The notes below the pieces were generated by a model, which did not search any database, was not told where the DNA came from, and worked only from the letters and a program-made list of their open reading frames with translations. Below are positions 16,156 through 24,030 of a stretch of 64,000 nt of DNA, piece by piece. Origin of the DNA: Blautia wexlerae (lineage in GTDB: Bacteria; Bacillota; Clostridia; Lachnospirales; Lachnospiraceae); NCBI RefSeq assembly GCF_013300825.1, contig NZ_JAAIMY010000004.1, positions 1 through 64,000 of the forward strand, given 5' to 3'. The first letter of the stretch is position 1; each line of letters starts with the position of its first letter. Made by a program: the position numbers and the translations under genes.

Positions 16156-17847
16156 CTAATAATCCATACCACATGCATATGATCTTTCAATCAGTGCATG
16201 GTCATTAGCCACTGCATCATAAAAGCGGAATCCACCTGAAAAGTTGTATGTTTCATATCCATTTCCTTCCAAAATACGGCTTGCAATATAACTTCGCAGC
16301 CCACTCTGGCATATCAGGTAAACAGGCTTTCCCTTCTCAATTTCATTGATACGTTCCCTTAGTTCATCTACAGGAATGTTTTTGAATCCATCCATATGCC
16401 CCCTGTTAAATTCACCTACCGTTCTCACATCCAGCAACACAACACTTTTATCTCTAGAAATCTTATCCATATCTTCCAGATGCCATTGTTTTAAAGTACC
16501 TTTTGCTATATTGTCTATCATGAATCCTGCCATATTTACAGGATCCTTGGCAGAGGAATAAGGCGGTGCATATGCGAGATCCAAATCCTTCAGCTGGGTT
16601 GCCTTCAGCCCTGCATGAATTGCTGTTGCCAGCACATCAATACGTTTATCAACTCCTTCATATCCAATAATCTGAGCGCCAAGCAAACGATAGGTCTCTT
16701 TTTCAAAAACCACCTTCATGGTCATCACTTTTCCACCAGGATAGTAACCGGCATGACTCATAGGAGAAAGAATTACTGTATCTACCTCTAATCCTGACTT
16801 TTTGGCATTGGTTTCATTGATACCTGTAGTGGCGGCTGTCATATCAAACACTTTTATAACGGAGCTTCCCTGACTGCCCAGGTAACGACTATCACCGCCA
16901 CAAATATTATCAGCAATGATTCTGCCCTGTTTATTGGCTGGTCCTGCCAAAGAAATCAGCGCATCATTACCCGTAACATAATGTTTCACCTGAACTGCAT
17001 CACCTGCAGCATAAATATCCGGTACAGAGGTTTCCATTCTGTCATTCACTACAATACTTTCCTTGATGCCAAGTTCCAGACCGGCTTCTTTTGCTAATAC
17101 TGTGTCTGGTGTGACTCCGATTGCCAGAACTACCATATCAGCCTGAAGGGATGGATTATCTTTCAACAGGACCTCCACTCCGTTGTCTTTTTCTTTAAAT
17201 CCTTCTACTGTATAGCCCAGTACCAGTTTTATCCCATGCTTTCTCATTTCATTATGGATCATGGATGCCATATCCGGGTCAAAAGGGTTCATCAGCTGCT
17301 TAGGCCGCTGGACAATCGTAACATCCATGCCAAGCTCCCTCAAATTTTCTGCCAGTTCCAGACCAATAAAACCGCCACCTGCCAATACAGCCGATTTTGG
17401 ATGATTCTTATTTATATATTCCTTTATCCGAAAAGTGTCTTCTACAGTACGAAGTGTAAAAAGTTTATCAATACCTACTCCGGGAAGTCTCGGCTGTGTT
17501 GGCTTTGCACCTGGAGAAAGGATCAGCTTATCATATTTTTCTTCAAATATCTCACCATTCTCCAAATTTTTCACTGAAACCGTTTTACGTTCCGGATGTA
17601 TGGAGATAACTTCATGATGAATTTTCATGTTAATACGGAAGCGTTTAAAAAAACTCTCTGGTGTCTGTAGTGTAAGTTCTTCCGGGTCTGTGATCACGTC
17701 TCCAATATAATATGGAAGTCCACAATTTGCATAGGATATGTATCCGGATCTTTCAAACACAGTAATTTCAGCATGTTCATTCAGTCTGCGTATTCTTGCT
17801 GCGGCTGTAGCTCCTCCGGCTACACCTCCTACAATTATTACCTTCAT
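16156..17847 (-). CDS. CoA-disulfide reductase / NADH oxidase-like flavoprotein with C-terminal rhodanese
   Basis: 563 residues from the ATG at 17847 (AAAGGTGG site). The N-terminal flavoprotein has GGVAGGATAAARIRRL and the single active cysteine in 'SYANCGLPYY' (Cys42), as in CoA-disulfide and persulfide reductases. The C-terminal domain is a rhodanese with 'LLDVRTVGEFNRGHMDGF' and catalytic Cys in 'LICQSGLRS'. Such fusions reduce CoA-disulfides, CoA-persulfides or polysulfide with NAD(P)H. It is the last gene of an operon with a thioredoxin and a single-domain rhodanese, one base after the rhodanese stop, so a role in sulfane sulfur or disulfide handling is likely. Confidence 0.92.
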   Translation of the reverse strand: MKVIIVGGVAGGATAAARIRRLNEHAEITVFERSGYISYANCGLPYYIGDVITDPEELTLQTPESFFKRFRINMKIHHEVISIHPERKTVSVKNLENGEIFEEKYDKLILSPGAKPTQPRLPGVGIDKLFTLRTVEDTFRIKEYINKNHPKSAVLAGGGFIGLELAENLRELGMDVTIVQRPKQLMNPFDPDMASMIHNEMRKHGIKLVLGYTVEGFKEKDNGVEVLLKDNPSLQADMVVLAIGVTPDTVLAKEAGLELGIKESIVVNDRMETSVPDIYAAGDAVQVKHYVTGNDALISLAGPANKQGRIIADNICGGDSRYLGSQGSSVIKVFDMTAATTGINETNAKKSGLEVDTVILSPMSHAGYYPGGKVMTMKVVFEKETYRLLGAQIIGYEGVDKRIDVLATAIHAGLKATQLKDLDLAYAPPYSSAKDPVNMAGFMIDNIAKGTLKQWHLEDMDKISRDKSVVLLDVRTVGEFNRGHMDGFKNIPVDELRERINEIEKGKPVYLICQSGLRSYIASRILEGNGYETYNFSGGFRFYDAVANDHALIERSYACGMDY

Positions 17848-17848
17848 C

Positions 17849-18169
17849 TTATTTTTCCACCTTTCCTGAGTAAGCTGCAATGCCACCGATATTATTTACT
17901 TTAGAATATCCCATTCGTTGCAGTATCCCAGTTGCCTGGCGGCTTCGTGAACCGGAATAACAGTATACAAACAGTGGGATATCCTTATTCTTCGCTACAG
18001 AAGCAATATTGTCAAGTTGCTGCAACGGCACATTTTTACTTTCTGGTATATGTCCTTCCTGATATTCCTGCGGTGTACGTACATCCAGCAGAACTGCATC
18101 ATCAGTCCTTTTATATTCTTCTATGCCTTGATTAATATTCGACTGTTTAAAGAGATCAAAAAATCCCAT
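17849..18169 (-). CDS. Single-domain rhodanese (sulfurtransferase)
   Basis: 106 residues from the ATG at 18169, which is better spaced to the GGGAGG site than the GTG six bases upstream. Typical motifs are 'VLLDVRTPQEYQEGHIPESK' and the active loop Cys in 'VYCYSGSRSRQA'. Rhodaneses carry sulfane sulfur as a Cys persulfide. The gene lies between thioredoxin and the CoA-disulfide-reductase-like gene, and together they could move and reduce persulfide sulfur. Full length for a single-domain family member. Confidence 0.93.
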   Translation of the reverse strand: MGFFDLFKQSNINQGIEEYKRTDDAVLLDVRTPQEYQEGHIPESKNVPLQQLDNIASVAKNKDIPLFVYCYSGSRSRQATGILQRMGYSKVNNIGGIAAYSGKVEK

Positions 18170-18181
18170 TAGCACACCTCC

Positions 18182-18487
18182 CTAAAGCATTTCTAAAATC
18201 GCATTCTTAGGTCTCGCCCCTGAAACCTGCTGTACAATCTTCCCATTCTTCATAACCACTAAAGTCGGAATGCTCATAATACTGAACTTATTTGCCAGTT
18301 CAGGCTCTTCATCTACATTAATCTTTCCAACTTTAATATCTCTACGCTCACTTGCAATCTCCTCTACAATAGGTACTACCATGCGGCAAGGCGCACACCA
18401 AGATGCCCAAAAATCTAAAAGAACGGGTTTATCGGAATTCAGTACTTCGTTCTGAAAATTATTTTTATTGATATTAATAGCAGACAT
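18182..18487 (-). CDS. trxA2: Thioredoxin (second copy, CAPC active site)
   Basis: 101 residues with the active site WASWCAPC (Cys31, Cys34) and cis-Pro segment 'SIMSIPTLVVMKNG'. It differs from the CGYC thioredoxin at 14.9 kb in its active-site dipeptide, so the two probably serve different partners. It is the first gene of the operon thioredoxin-rhodanese-flavoprotein and could reduce the persulfide on the rhodanese. Its promoter carries operator site 2. The AAGGAGGACTG site is strong. Confidence 0.94.
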   Translation of the reverse strand: MSAININKNNFQNEVLNSDKPVLLDFWASWCAPCRMVVPIVEEIASERRDIKVGKINVDEEPELANKFSIMSIPTLVVMKNGKIVQQVSGARPKNAILEML

Positions 18488-18524
18488 TTTACAGTCCTCC
18501 TTATCTTTTTCTTTTTGTAGATTT

Positions 18525-18565
18525 ATTATAGTCTTAATTTCATTTATTTTCCGTGATTACATCAC
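18525..18565 (-). promoter_or_regulatory. Second thioredoxin promoter with GTGAT-N3-ATCAC operator (site 2)
   Basis: Operator GTGATTACATCAC at 18553-18565, then 22 nt to TATAAT (18530-18525) on the minus strand. Identical spacing to sites 1 and 3. Confidence 0.8.
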
Positions 18566-18579
18566 CATACCTCATTAAC

Positions 18580-19326
18580 TTAACTTCTTGCCATACCATC
18601 TACACTTAATATAACACCTGTAATGTAACTCGCCTCATCTGAAGCAAGAAACACAAACGCATTGGCAATATCTTCTGGCTGTCCAAGACGACGCAATGGA
18701 ATTCTTTCAATCATAGGTTCGATAACTTCCTTTGGCACGGCCTTCATCATATCAGTTTCTGTAATTCCAGGTGCAACAGCATTAACACGAATACCTTTAG
18801 GTCCTAGTTCTCTTGCTAATGATACAGTCAATCCGTTTACTGCAAACTTCGATGCCGGATAAGCAAACCCACTTGGCTGTCCCGAAATACTCACCATGGA
18901 AGAAGTTGAGAGAATGACCCCCTTGCCTCTTGCCACCATACATTCTGCTGCTACACGAGTAGTATTAAATACTCCTTTTACATTTAGATCCATGACTTTA
19001 TCAAAAGTCTCCTCTGTATAATCCATAAAAGAGGTGTTTTCTGAAATCCCTGCATTATTTACCAGTATGTCGACACATCCATATTTTTCAGTTGCCTCTT
19101 TAAAAGCCTTTCTGACAGACTCCATGCTTGCCAGATTTGGACTAATTCCAGCAACTATTGCATTGGGATATTTTTCTTTTAATTTATCTACAGCAACATC
19201 TGCCGATTCCTGTGAACTTGCTGCCAATACAACTGAAGCACCTTCCTTCAAGAATTTATCAGCTGTAGCAAATCCTATACCACGGCTTCCACCCGTAATG
19301 ATTGCAACTTTATCTTTTAATCTCAT
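18580..19326 (-). CDS. Short-chain dehydrogenase/reductase, FabG/BaiA-like
   Basis: 248 residues, a classical SDR. It has the cofactor motif TGGSRGIG (11-18), NNAG (90-93), catalytic Ser near 142 and Tyr156-x3-Lys160 in YPASK. The C-terminal 'SYITGVILSVDGM' is standard. The overall pattern is like 3-oxoacyl-ACP reductases and the clostridial 3-alpha-hydroxysteroid dehydrogenase BaiA; the substrate cannot be fixed from sequence alone. It has its own promoter with operator site 3, so it seems to belong to the same regulon as the thiol-redox genes. The role there is unknown; perhaps it reduces a reactive carbonyl. Confidence 0.85.
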   Translation of the reverse strand: MRLKDKVAIITGGSRGIGFATADKFLKEGASVVLAASSQESADVAVDKLKEKYPNAIVAGISPNLASMESVRKAFKEATEKYGCVDILVNNAGISENTSFMDYTEETFDKVMDLNVKGVFNTTRVAAECMVARGKGVILSTSSMVSISGQPSGFAYPASKFAVNGLTVSLARELGPKGIRVNAVAPGITETDMMKAVPKEVIEPMIERIPLRRLGQPEDIANAFVFLASDEASYITGVILSVDGMARS

Positions 19327-19358
19327 TTAGACTACCTCCTTACTTTGTTTGTAGTTAC

Positions 19359-19400
19359 ATTATAAGCAAAAGGTAAATCATTTTCTGTGATATCATCACA
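19359..19400 (-). promoter_or_regulatory. SDR promoter with TGTGAT-N3-ATCACA operator (site 3)
   Basis: Operator at 19386-19400 with 6-bp half-sites, 22 nt from the inner GTGAT unit to TATAAT (19364-19359) on the minus strand. It is the most symmetric of the three sites. Confidence 0.82.
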
Positions 19401-19412
19401 AACTATCGCAAT

Positions 19413-19447
19413 AAAAAACCCTGTTGCTCACACGCACCAGGGTTTTT
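19413..19447. terminator. Terminator beyond the rubredoxin remnant
   Basis: AAAAACCCTG / CAGGGTTTTT inverted repeat with A- and T-runs on both sides; it separates the rubredoxin/cyclase remnants from the SDR promoter. Confidence 0.85.
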
Positions 19448-19479
19448 GTTTATCTATCCGTATTTAAATAATCAGAATT

Positions 19480-19650
19480 TTATTCAACTTCTGAAAACTG
19501 ATCTTTTCCAACATTACATAATGGGCATTCAAAATCTTCTGGAACGTCCTCCCACTTTGTTCCTGGTGCAATACCACCTTCAGGATAACCTTCCTCTTCA
19601 TCATATTCCCATCCGCAAACGTCACATACATCGATTATATTTAAGAAGAT
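19480..19650 (-). pseudogene. Rubredoxin lacking a start codon
   Basis: The frame encodes an almost complete rubredoxin with both iron-binding loops, 'CDVCGW' and 'CPLCNV', and the family core 'GIAPGTKWEDVPEDFECPLC'. Rubredoxins carry single electrons on a Cys4 iron. There is no ATG, GTG or TTG in frame between the upstream stop (19653-19651) and the first loop. An ATG 7 nt upstream of the core is in another frame. The frame begins just 19 nt downstream of the diguanylate cyclase stop, so a small deletion or frameshift has probably removed the true N-terminus. An intact paralogue lies at 50167-50331. Confidence 0.75.
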
Positions 19651-19671
19651 TCATCTACTCTGAGCTGAGCG

Positions 19672-20037
19672 CTAATTATATTTCTTACATAACTGTTTAT
19701 TCTTATACATATAAGCATCTGCATCATCCAATAACATCTGCATTGTACACGCCATATCATCGGAGGATAATGCCCATCCGCATGCATAGTCGATTGGTAA
19801 TTGATTTTCACAACTATTTAATCTCTCTTTTTCTCTTGACAATGATTTTAATATCTCCTTAATTTCCGCCTCGCTCGTATGATAAATAACTGCTATAAAC
19901 TCATCTCCGCCATATCTTCCAACAAAATCCTTTTCTGGAATGACACTGCACAAAAGCTTTGCGAAATTCAATATCAACTGATCTCCTGCGGAATGTCCCA
20001 TTGTATCATTTACAGTTTTTAGATTATTTAAATCAAA
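19672..20037 (-). pseudogene. Diguanylate cyclase, C-terminal GGDEF half, split by ICE
   Basis: About 121 codons of a GGDEF domain: 'DLNNLKTVNDTMGHSAGDQ', the active loop 'VGRYGGDEFIAVIYH' and the closing 'DADAYMYKNKQ'. The active-site motif GGDEF is intact. The frame has no start of its own; it runs up to the ICE end near 20038. The missing N-terminal half is at 46398-47084 on the other side of the 26-kb ICE, and the two join in frame at 'CIMF' + 'DLNN' to give about 349 residues. The cyclase is therefore broken while the ICE is integrated. Confidence 0.92.
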
Positions 20038-20175
20038 AACTTACTAAATTTCTGATTATCTTTTCATAAGTTGGTAAATGCCGATATATCCCGTATTTTA
20101 GGGCTTTATCGGTATTTTCTTTTCGGAAGATACCTTGCATAAGCTGGCATTTACCAGCATGAAAATGCAACCAAA

Positions 20176-20196
20176 AGTAGTAAATGAGTAGTAAAT
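20176..20196 (+). repeat. Integrase arm-site pair, left ICE end
   Basis: AGTAGTAAAT occurs twice (20176-20185, 20187-20196). The matching pair is near the other end at 46299-46319. These resemble the DR-2 repeats bound by the N-terminal domain of Tn916 integrase. Confidence 0.8.
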
Positions 20197-20209
20197 ATAC
20201 GCTCCGATA

Positions 20210-21400
20210 TTAACAAGCCAGTCTTTCCAGTTCTGCTTTTGCAGATTGAAATGTACCGTGTGCGTAATAGCCAAGTGTCATGGTTATGTTGGCGTGTCCC
20301 ATGAGATATTGCAGGGTGTTTGGGTTCATTCCTCTGTTTGCCATATTTGTACAATAAGTATGTCGGAATGAATGTGGTGTGATGTTCGGTAACTTGTCCG
20401 TGTGATATTTGTTATACTTCTTAATCAGCCCTCGCACCATACCCTCATAGTTTCCTGCAACCTTAGGCAAGCCCTCACGGTTTAAGAATAGGAAATTGCT
20501 GTAACCACCTACAATCAGCGGTTGTGCCTTTCCTCTGTTCTTTAGTATTCTTTGGATTGCTTGATAAGCCCGTTCTGTCAATGGAAGTTCCCGTTTTCCG
20601 TTTTTGGTTTTTGGAGTTTCAATATAGTAGCCGATTTCGCTGTCTTTCAATAACTGGTGGTCTATATTGAGTATTTTGTTCTGCATATCAATATGCGTCG
20701 TCAGTCCGCAAAATTCAGAAATACGAAGTCCCGTTTCCAACAGAAGCACAACCTCATCATAATACTTGCTGTAAATCTTATCCTTTTCCATAAAGGCAAG
20801 CAGGCGTTCTTCCTGCTCTGGTGTAAGGATAACTTTCTGCTCCGTATCATCTTCCAGAACATCACTTAGCTTAAATTCAAATGGGTTCTTTCTGATACAG
20901 TCGTCTTGTATCGCCATGTAAAATGACGCTTTCAAGGAACGCTTATAGTTATCAATTGTTTTATAGGCATATCCTTTTTCACTCATTCTGATAGCCCATT
21001 CTTTAGCGTCCGACTGCTTAACAGTATCAATCGCCCTCATACCCAATGGGTCATTTTTCAGAGCGTTCATAAGATACTGTCGTCCCTTTTCGGTAGCCCT
21101 CTTGATGTTCTTTCTTTGGCTGTTCTTTTTCTCGTAAAGCTGGCAGACTGTCATTTTACCGCCGACTGTGTCGATACTGTCGTTAAGGTCTTTTTTTATC
21201 TGTGCTTCTTTTTCCCTCAATGAAATATCATCACGCTTTCCAGCAGGTGTCTTGTCTGTCGGTACAAGTTTCCAAGAATAGATAAATTGTGGCTTTCCGT
21301 ATATATCGGTATATTTATAAACGTATCTTCCGTCTTTTCGCTGGCTCTCTCCATTACGCAAATTGCGATTTTTACTGTCTTTTCGTTTTACATTAGACAT
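20210..21400 (-). CDS. int: ICE integrase, Tn916 Int type tyrosine recombinase
   Basis: 396 residues, close to the 405 of Tn916 Int and similar along its whole length. The N-terminal arm-binding domain ('ESQRKDGRYVYKYTDIYGKP'), a core-binding domain and the catalytic domain are present, with Arg in 'TGLRISEF', His-x-x-Arg in 'HSFRHTYC', His in 'LMGHANIT' and the Tyr nucleophile in 'LGYYAHGT'. It cuts and joins the element ends for integration and excision. It lies at the element end, 78 nt after xis, as in Tn916. Confidence 0.97.
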   Translation of the reverse strand: MSNVKRKDSKNRNLRNGESQRKDGRYVYKYTDIYGKPQFIYSWKLVPTDKTPAGKRDDISLREKEAQIKKDLNDSIDTVGGKMTVCQLYEKKNSQRKNIKRATEKGRQYLMNALKNDPLGMRAIDTVKQSDAKEWAIRMSEKGYAYKTIDNYKRSLKASFYMAIQDDCIRKNPFEFKLSDVLEDDTEQKVILTPEQEERLLAFMEKDKIYSKYYDEVVLLLETGLRISEFCGLTTHIDMQNKILNIDHQLLKDSEIGYYIETPKTKNGKRELPLTERAYQAIQRILKNRGKAQPLIVGGYSNFLFLNREGLPKVAGNYEGMVRGLIKKYNKYHTDKLPNITPHSFRHTYCTNMANRGMNPNTLQYLMGHANITMTLGYYAHGTFQSAKAELERLAC

Positions 21401-21478
21401 AGTGTAAAGCTCCTTTCCGTCATGGAATGAGCCGTGATACGCTATACTTTATTATACCATATCTACGGCTCAATGACA

Positions 21479-21682
21479 TTAGATTTCGTCCAATGTATCT
21501 ATGATTTTTTCAAATTGTTTTCGCTTAATCTGAATACGATTACCGTTCACGATAACCCAGCCAGCGTCAATATTTTTTTCGGCTAATTTACGCAATTTTT
21601 TTTCGCCAATGCGGAAGTATTTAGACGCTTCTTCAATCGTCAGCGTATATTTTTCCCAGATAGGCACATCAGTATTGTTCAT
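21479..21682 (-). CDS. xis: Excisionase, Tn916 Xis type
   Basis: 67 residues, the same length as Tn916 Xis and closely similar ('[20 protein letters not shown]' and '[20 protein letters not shown]'). It is a winged-helix DNA-bending protein that binds the element ends and helps integrase excise the ICE. It is directly upstream of int on the same strand. The gene-free stretch 21684-22053 upstream holds no convincing coding sequence; in Tn916 relatives this gap is also non-coding. Confidence 0.96.
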   Translation of the reverse strand: MNNTDVPIWEKYTLTIEEASKYFRIGEKKLRKLAEKNIDAGWVIVNGNRIQIKRKQFEKIIDTLDEI

Positions 21683-22053
21683 AATCTATGCACCCCCTTT
21701 ACTGTGTGTTGTTTTTTTACAAGCAGACAGACGGCTTTGGAAAGCTCCATTAGTATCTCAACTATTCCCATTCTTGTGGGCAGAACCGCACCATGCGGAC
21801 GTATCATTATTCTGTGAGGATAGGTCATGGCAAAACGACTTTTCCAACAGTCGCTCTCGGATCACTGCGTGAGTCGCTCGCTTTCTTTTGGAAAGGTCGT
21901 GGCGTACAGTCCCCGTGGCTCGCTATCTCACAAACGTATCTGTCTGCTTTATTCAGTTGTCAAAGAGCTGTGGCGAAAGCGTGTTGCTTTCATGTAAAAG
22001 CAGGGCAGAGCAGGAAAGAGGGGGACATTAAACCATGCTCTGCTAAAAACTGC

Positions 22054-22302
22054 TTATTCTTCTTCGATTTCTAAGGCAATATCAAACCCTAAAATCATTT
22101 TGATAAGTGCTTCTCGGATAAGTCCCTTTAACTCCATATCTACAACAATATAGACATTGCCGTATTCATCATAGAGTGGGCGCAAACAGCACTTTGATAT
22201 GTACGGGTCATAAAATGCCAGTATTTTTTCAATCGCTTTTTCGTCCCCGTCCATTGCTTGCGAAAGCAAATAGTAGGACGGCTTCTTAAATGTTTGCTTC
22301 AT
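22054..22302 (-). CDS. Tn916 Orf8-like HTH regulator
   Basis: 82 residues resembling the small helix-turn-helix (HTH_16) protein of Tn916-type elements: 'YYLLSQAMDGDEKAIEKILA', 'YDPYISKCC' and 'LIREALIKMILGFDI'. It starts two bases after the sigma-like gene stop with an AAGGAGAAG site, so the two are co-translated. In Tn916 the orf7-orf8 pair drives transcription through xis-int into the transfer genes once the element has circularised. Function here is by analogy. Confidence 0.85.
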   Translation of the reverse strand: MKQTFKKPSYYLLSQAMDGDEKAIEKILAFYDPYISKCCLRPLYDEYGNVYIVVDMELKGLIREALIKMILGFDIALEIEEE

Positions 22303-22303
22303 T

Positions 22304-22723
22304 TTACTGCTTCTCCTTTAGTATTTTTTTCATAGTTTCCAAAGCATGATGTCGGTTTCTAAATACACCGCTTTGCGTAATCTTTTGTAAGTTGGCAATT
22401 TCACTTTCTGTCATTTCCAAGAAGTAATACATTAACAGAGTATTTCTCTTTCTTTCTGGAAGTTTTTTCAAGGCTTCTGCCAGCTCATCATCAAGGACAC
22501 GAATATCAATGCCACATACTGAAAAGATTGTATAATCTGTTTCGTAGTCATCCCACACAGCAAAATTTTCAACGAAAATTTCTGGAAGTTCACAGAATGG
22601 AATTTCTTTATCTTTTCGTCGTTTCAATCCTTGTTGGTAGTCCTTTACAATATGACGGACAACTTTCTTCAAACAACTTTCAAATCGACATTGAACTGTT
22701 TTCTGGAAGTCAGACGGTTTCAT
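22304..22723 (-). CDS. Tn916 Orf7-like sigma factor
   Basis: 139 residues from the ATG at 22723, chosen for the GGGGGTGAG site; a longer frame upstream runs through a terminator and is rejected. The C-terminal half is a sigma-70 region-4 type HTH ('LPERKRNTLLMYYFLEMTES' then 'SEIANLQKITQSGVFRNRHH'). It corresponds to Tn916 Orf7, which activates the late promoter of the element. It is paired with the HTH gene at 22054. Confidence 0.88.
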   Translation of the reverse strand: MKPSDFQKTVQCRFESCLKKVVRHIVKDYQQGLKRRKDKEIPFCELPEIFVENFAVWDDYETDYTIFSVCGIDIRVLDDELAEALKKLPERKRNTLLMYYFLEMTESEIANLQKITQSGVFRNRHHALETMKKILKEKQ

Positions 22724-22846
22724 CAATCTCACCCCCTTTCCACTATGATTTGAAAAGTGTTTATCCCTCTTTCCGCACCATATAGGGAATGAAAGGTGTG
22801 ATTTAATGACCTCTTTTGAAAAATTTTTAAATTTTTTTCGGGTATG

Positions 22847-22885
22847 AAAAAAGCCCGCACAAAACATATAGTCTGTACGAGCCTT
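22847..22885 (-). terminator. Terminator of the Bce-type operon
   Basis: Minus strand AAGGCTCGTACA pairs with TGTGCGGGCTTT (G-U included), then a T-run. It separates the histidine kinase operon from the sigma-like gene. Positions 22886-23016 hold nothing else. Confidence 0.7.
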
Positions 22886-23016
22886 TAAAGCTAAAACATA
22901 TTCAATTTTTAATAGTGTGCTATTAGGTGGAATTTGATTGCAAAGAATTGTACTTAAAGCTTTCCATAATGCAAGCCCCCTTAAAGCACCGTATCAATGT
23001 TGGCATGGTTTTCAAA

Positions 23017-24030
23017 TTACTCTGAAAAATTATGAACTGTTCCTTTTGGAAATGTAATGGTCAGTCTTGTATATTCTTTTTCCGTAGAAGCAATATCCAA
23101 TTTCAAGCCCAACCTATCGCATAATTTTTTCGATAGATACAGTCCCATACCCGTTGCATTTGCCTTGTTTCTATTTGAACCCGTAAAACCTTTTTCAAAT
23201 ACACGGGATAAATCAGACGCTTTTATTCCACAACCATTATCTTCAATCACAAGCAATATATTTGTACCATTGTCTTGACTGTATATCGTCAGCTTATTTT
23301 CTTGCTTATCAAAATACTTAATCGCATTTTGCACGATTTGAGATAGAATGAATGTCAGCCATTTTTCATCAGTATAAATGACATTTTCTATGTCATGGAT
23401 ATTGATAATTGCTTTTCTTTCCATAAGCGAATGACGGAATTTCAGAATGACATTATGTATCACTTCGTCTAACTGCAACTGTTTTACAAAATAGTCCTTT
23501 TCCGTATTTTCGCTTCTTGCATAGTAGAGCATTTGTTCCACTAACTGAAATATTTTGTCTGTTTCTTTTTTTAATGTGTAATTTTTTGTATTGTCAAACG
23601 TCAAAGACAATGCTCCTATCGGTATTTTAATTTCATGGACGAAACTTTCCACATATTCTTGATAGTCCTGCTTTTCCTCTGTGATTTTGCCGATTTCATC
23701 ATTCATAGATTTGCAAGCTTTTTTTAGTGCGTAGCAATAGGCTTTATTTTGAAATTCTTTTGGCTTTGGTAAAACGTCTGCAATATAATAGGTTTCTTCC
23801 AGTCCGTCTACTAAATCAATAATATGTTGTGAAGCGTTACGTTTCTTCCGATACAAACACCATTGAAAAAGCCCTTGTATGCTGATGAACAGAATTACCA
23901 GCGATACAACAAACAGCGTATCTACACCGTAGAAAATCAAGAGAAATGCTACTACGGCAAGAAAGAAAAGCTGAAACAATATCTCTGTTATTTTTTCTTC
24001 TAAGAATGTAAAAAAACTCACAGTTTCCAA
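23017..24030 (-). CDS. BceS-type intramembrane-sensing histidine kinase
   Basis: 337 residues. Two N-terminal membrane helices (about 15-34 and 38-56) with almost no extracellular loop mark the intramembrane-sensing class, which senses through a partner ABC transporter. The H-box is 'ESFVHEIKIPIGALSLTF' and the ATPase domain has the N-box 'ILSQIVQNAIKYF', G1 'EDNGCGI' and G2 'GMGLYL'. It overlaps the response regulator gene by 13 nt and sits in one cluster with a BceAB-like transporter, the standard arrangement for bacitracin, lantibiotic or related peptide resistance. Confidence 0.92.
   Translation of the reverse strand: METVSFFTFLEEKITEILFQLFFLAVVAFLLIFYGVDTLFVVSLVILFISIQGLFQWCLYRKKRNASQHIIDLVDGLEETYYIADVLPKPKEFQNKAYCYALKKACKSMNDEIGKITEEKQDYQEYVESFVHEIKIPIGALSLTFDNTKNYTLKKETDKIFQLVEQMLYYARSENTEKDYFVKQLQLDEVIHNVILKFRHSLMERKAIINIHDIENVIYTDEKWLTFILSQIVQNAIKYFDKQENKLTIYSQDNGTNILLVIEDNGCGIKASDLSRVFEKGFTGSNRNKANATGMGLYLSKKLCDRLGLKLDIASTEKEYTRLTITFPKGTVHNFSE

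Noticed and set aside
19446-19862. Plus-strand 138-codon frame
   Set aside because: It is antisense to the rubredoxin and GGDEF sequences, which are clearly recognisable on the minus strand.
22724-22867. N-terminal extension of the sigma-like protein
   Set aside because: It would start within a terminator and lacks a ribosome binding site; the ATG at 22723 has GGGGGTGAG.
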